A stretch of DNA of 64,000 nucleotides, from positions 63,608,186-63,672,185 of the forward strand of contig OU342630.1 in the NCBI GenBank assembly GCA_910589415.1. The letters run 5' to 3'. Under the pieces are notes generated by a model. It made no database searches. It was given only the letters and a program-made list of their open reading frames with translations, and had not been told where the DNA came from. How positions within the stretch are numbered: position 1 is the stretch's first letter; the number at the start of each line of letters is the position of its first letter. This DNA is from Malachius bipustulatus (lineage: Eukaryota; Arthropoda; Insecta; Coleoptera; Melyridae). Below are positions 61,111-64,000 of the stretch, piece after piece. Both the position numbers and the translations under genes were made by a program.

Positions 61111-62754
61111 TAAACCTGGAGGGAGAGATTTGTGGTTTCCGGGACATATAGAGCCCAAATTATGCAAGTCTTTACCAAGATACCGTACTTTAATGTGATT
61201 AAATATGAATACAATATTTAGAAATACCTAAACATCATTTTTATGCCATTACGTTACGTAAATTACCAACGATTAAACTCAATTTCCAGAATAAAACTGA
61301 TAATGCTATGATAATAGAGAAATACTTTTAATATTATGAGTTTATCTCCGGAAACCTGGAACTAGGCTTCGGCTATGTGAACCGAATTTAGGTAGGTAGG
61401 TATATAAGACATAAACCTACTTAGTTAATTTGGCCCGGCTATGCAATAAAGCCCTAAAATTTGCACAAAGGTTGATCGATACCGGCATATTTGATTGCTA
61501 TTAAGGAGGCGAATACAAAGCCGTTGTTGGCCTACTGAGGTCGTGAAGGATGGTACTTTTGAACCGATAGATTGGCAACATTCTGCTGCAATATCGGGAT
61601 CCATTGTTCGATATTAACTACCGAATAATCTTATTACTAGGATATTACGCAGTTGAGCCACGGCATACACTCTTCGGAGCATCATTTATCATTATATCGA
61701 AATCCTAAATCTTGTACCTTATAAATGTTGGGACAGGCCGACAGGCGGCAGGTTAGATTATAAGAAAAAAATTGGTGTTTCCGAAATTGTCCTACATAAT
61801 ATTTTCATGCATGAATCAATATTTTGAATTATTATATCCAGAGGCTCCTATTTCAAAATTACATTGCATGTCAAAATTACTTGAAAAATTAACTCCTAAT
61901 TTTAAAATAACGTAAGCCAATGAGATCCTGCTTGGTCTCATGGTCCCAAATTTTTAGCTTGTATAGTTACGATTTTGTTTTATTATTATTTGTTCATTTA
62001 TATTCACCCAACATCAAAGACAAAAGGAAAATATATTATAACATCATAAGAAATAGCTATGAAGCACAAAGTATAATTGAAATAAAATAATACAACAAAA
62101 CATTTAACAAAAAACACTGAAGGATAAGAAAACACGCGGTAGCAACTCCAAACTCATGCTGAGCTTCAAGAAGTATCAGTAATGAAGGATTATACCAACC
62201 TAATTATTGGTATGTTCGCTAATTCCATGCAGAGCGTGTTTGTCCTCGGAGTTTTTACTCGCAGAAACTGCTGACGTCTGAGAGTAACCTGGGGAGCATG
62301 AGGGACATTTGGGAACAATGTCTTAAGGGACAACCACTTATAGAACTCATTGACACACTACCAAGTTTTCGGCGTGAGAATGTAGCGAATGTAAGCAGGG
62401 TATTGAAAATTCAAACAACTGCCGAACAGTTTTCGATCGTTGGCGCGAGGACATCAATTTGTTAATTTTATTGACAGAGTTAGGCTACTGATTTTGACAC
62501 AACCTCTTCTATGTTCAATATCGGCAAAGGAAAACTCTACCTAATTGATTTTACAGGAGCGCAAAGATTTGCGGGCTTGCGCCAGTATTTTCAAACACAA
62601 AGGGCAAGTCAAAAAACAATCGAGAACTCTGGGAAAGAAATTTTCATAACGCTATAGGTACAAAAAAAAAAGCGGAAAGATTTCTCAACCACCAATCAAT
62701 CGTTTTTAAAATCTTAAACATTCTTTTGAGTGTTCTTCCAAGTTCAAAAGTTGT
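61111..62754. other. noncoding stretch
   Basis: Nothing recognised; AT-rich with short frames. Confidence 0.35.
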
Positions 62755-63090
62755 TTGCAACTGACCTGGAACCGACAACTTGGGAGTGGGAGAGAACATC
62801 ACGATGCCAATGACTACCGACCTGGATCAGATTCACTTTTAATTTTGAAAACGAGCTCTTGTCCATGCCGAACAGGTTGTGGGAAAGTCTACGACTGCCG
62901 AAAAGCTAGCCTCTATACCACGCCTATTTACAAGAACTATAAGTACCGCCAATTTGTGTGCCAACGTCCCGAAGAACCAGATTAATGACGATGACGACGG
63001 CGACGATCAATCAATTACTCCGAGAACCCAGAGAAGAGCAACATCGAAGAAGAGACTGAGACGGAATCACAAACTCCCGGAGACATAGAG
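62755..63090 (+). pseudogene. Cys-rich tail fragment of a transposon-associated protein
   Basis: The plus-strand frame includes LILKTSSCPCRTGCGKVYDC then RKASLYTTPIYKN. The CxCxxxCGKxxxCRKxxL pattern resembles the Cys-rich C-terminus (CSCKxxCGxxCxCRKxxLxC) of the invertebrate proteins that also carry the HAxSGCDTTSA motif, from memory. Several expected Cys are missing. In the next frame an acidic run INDDDDGDDQS follows. It is probably a decayed copy of the same unnamed family as the 29 kb fragment, though not of the same insertion. Confidence 0.45.
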
Positions 63091-63408
63091 TCCCTGGACA
63101 TTAGTGACACACATTTATATCTTCCATCCACAAAAAGACTAAGATCTCAACAAGCAAAAAAAAGAAACTTATATTATCTGTTCGCTTCCAAGAAAACGCT
63201 GCTCGTGGACGCAAACCGGGGAAATCACGCGGTTAAAAAAAAAACGTCCCGAAAAAGTCAACCTCTGAGGCGATATAGAAATGAGTTTTAAGTTGTTTCC
63301 CGCAACACTCACATGTTTATAGCGCGTTCCCGGTCGTGATCAACGCAACGTACCGGAAACTTGCAAAATTGTATCAAATTAGGTCCTCTTTACAACTTTG
63401 TCATTTAA
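63091..63408. other. noncoding stretch
   Basis: Nothing recognised. Confidence 0.35.
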
Positions 63409-63696
63409 ATGCCAATAGTGACTGGCGTGGCCTAGTGGTTCTCGGCTGGCCCACGGAGCCATAGATCGCGGGTTCGAAACTCACCTTGGCCCGCTTTACT
63501 TTTCAGATTCATTTTCGAATGTCTGTGAAAAGTAAAACAAGCGATCGAAGGTTTTAAAGGCTATATTTAAAAATTGTGTCTGGCAAAATGAGCACGATCT
63601 CGAAGCCAAATTACCAGAGTGGAGCGACTATGCTTACCTACACAGTTAAGAGCGATGCTCCCTCTTTAAAAAAAAATATAATATAATTATGCCAAT
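63409..63696 (+). mobile_element. tRNA-derived SINE, copy 2
   Basis: The element (63417-63688) begins AGTGACTGGCGTGGCCTAGT, has box B GCGGGTTCGAAACTC, the TTTTCAGATTCATTTTCG / CGAATGTCTGTGAAAAG inner hairpin, the GAAGCCAAATTACCAGAGTG tail, and an A-rich end. The target duplication ATGCCAAT lies at 63409-63416 and 63689-63696. It is close to copy 1 over its whole length, and its box B is nearer the consensus. Confidence 0.92.
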
Positions 63697-64000
63697 GGTC
63701 GAAAAATTGAAGAAATTGCGTCAAATTATTTTTGACTTTTTGTTATTTTGTAGGCAATAATAAATAATAATTTTTCTGATAAATGCCTCGAATGAAAAAT
63801 GTGGAGAATTAAATTCACTACAAATTTGTATTATATCTTTTTCGTCGAAAAATTCAAAATGATGAGGGTACAAATTGAAAAAAATATAAAATCCCTAAAA
63901 ATAAGATGGAGGAAGGTTCCCATATATTGAATACGATGCATATACCTAAGCCTCTTTTTTTTAAGATACGTAATTATTTTGAAAAACAATATTGCACATA
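63697..64000. other. AT-rich noncoding stretch
   Basis: Nothing recognised up to the window edge. Confidence 0.35.

Overview
This is nuclear DNA from an animal, most likely an insect. It is AT-rich, has spliced coding exons with GT-AG borders, and is packed with degenerate transposable elements: several non-LTR retrotransposons, tRNA-headed SINEs, a hAT-type MITE, and many palindromic elements that begin TACAGGGTG. Frequent short TACCTA/TAGGTA motifs fit a sternorrhynchan hemipteran, but that is only an impression. I see no bacterial operons, rRNA genes, CRISPR arrays or free-standing tRNA genes.

The only gene I can support lies on the minus strand at 12.8-9.45 kb. Four exons can be joined in phase into a predicted 782-residue, largely disordered Ser/Pro/Arg/Asn-rich protein that I cannot name. 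A GC-richer block at 52.5-53.1 kb, also on the minus strand, has a TATA box, an initiator and a good splice donor. It could be a distant first exon and promoter of the same gene, which would make most of 13-52 kb its first intron. That link is inference.

The rest is mobile-element debris. RT-bearing remnants lie at 3.4-5.2 kb (-), 17.5-19.3 kb (+), 24.3-25.2 kb (+, R2-like), 31.5 kb (-), 40.1-41.3 kb (+), 45.3-46.2 kb (+), 46.9-48.2 kb (+, RNase H and RT tails), 53.6-54.1 kb (+) and 59.9-61.1 kb (-). None has an intact frame. The 17.5 kb element runs into a six-copy tandem array of about 300-320 bp units (19.24-21.0 kb), each repeating the last codons of its ORF.

Long-arm fold-back elements are unusually dense: about a dozen, with arms of roughly 50 to 480 bp. 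One is interrupted by a SINE with clear target-site duplications. Three SINE copies share a 3' tail, but one has a different tRNA-like head.

I did not find a convincing new biological system. The observations most worth a second look are the spliced unknown gene with its two-frame exon, the tandem LINE tail array, the fold-back cluster, the SINE tail sharing, and a trio of short GNRA-type hairpins just downstream of an R2-like remnant.
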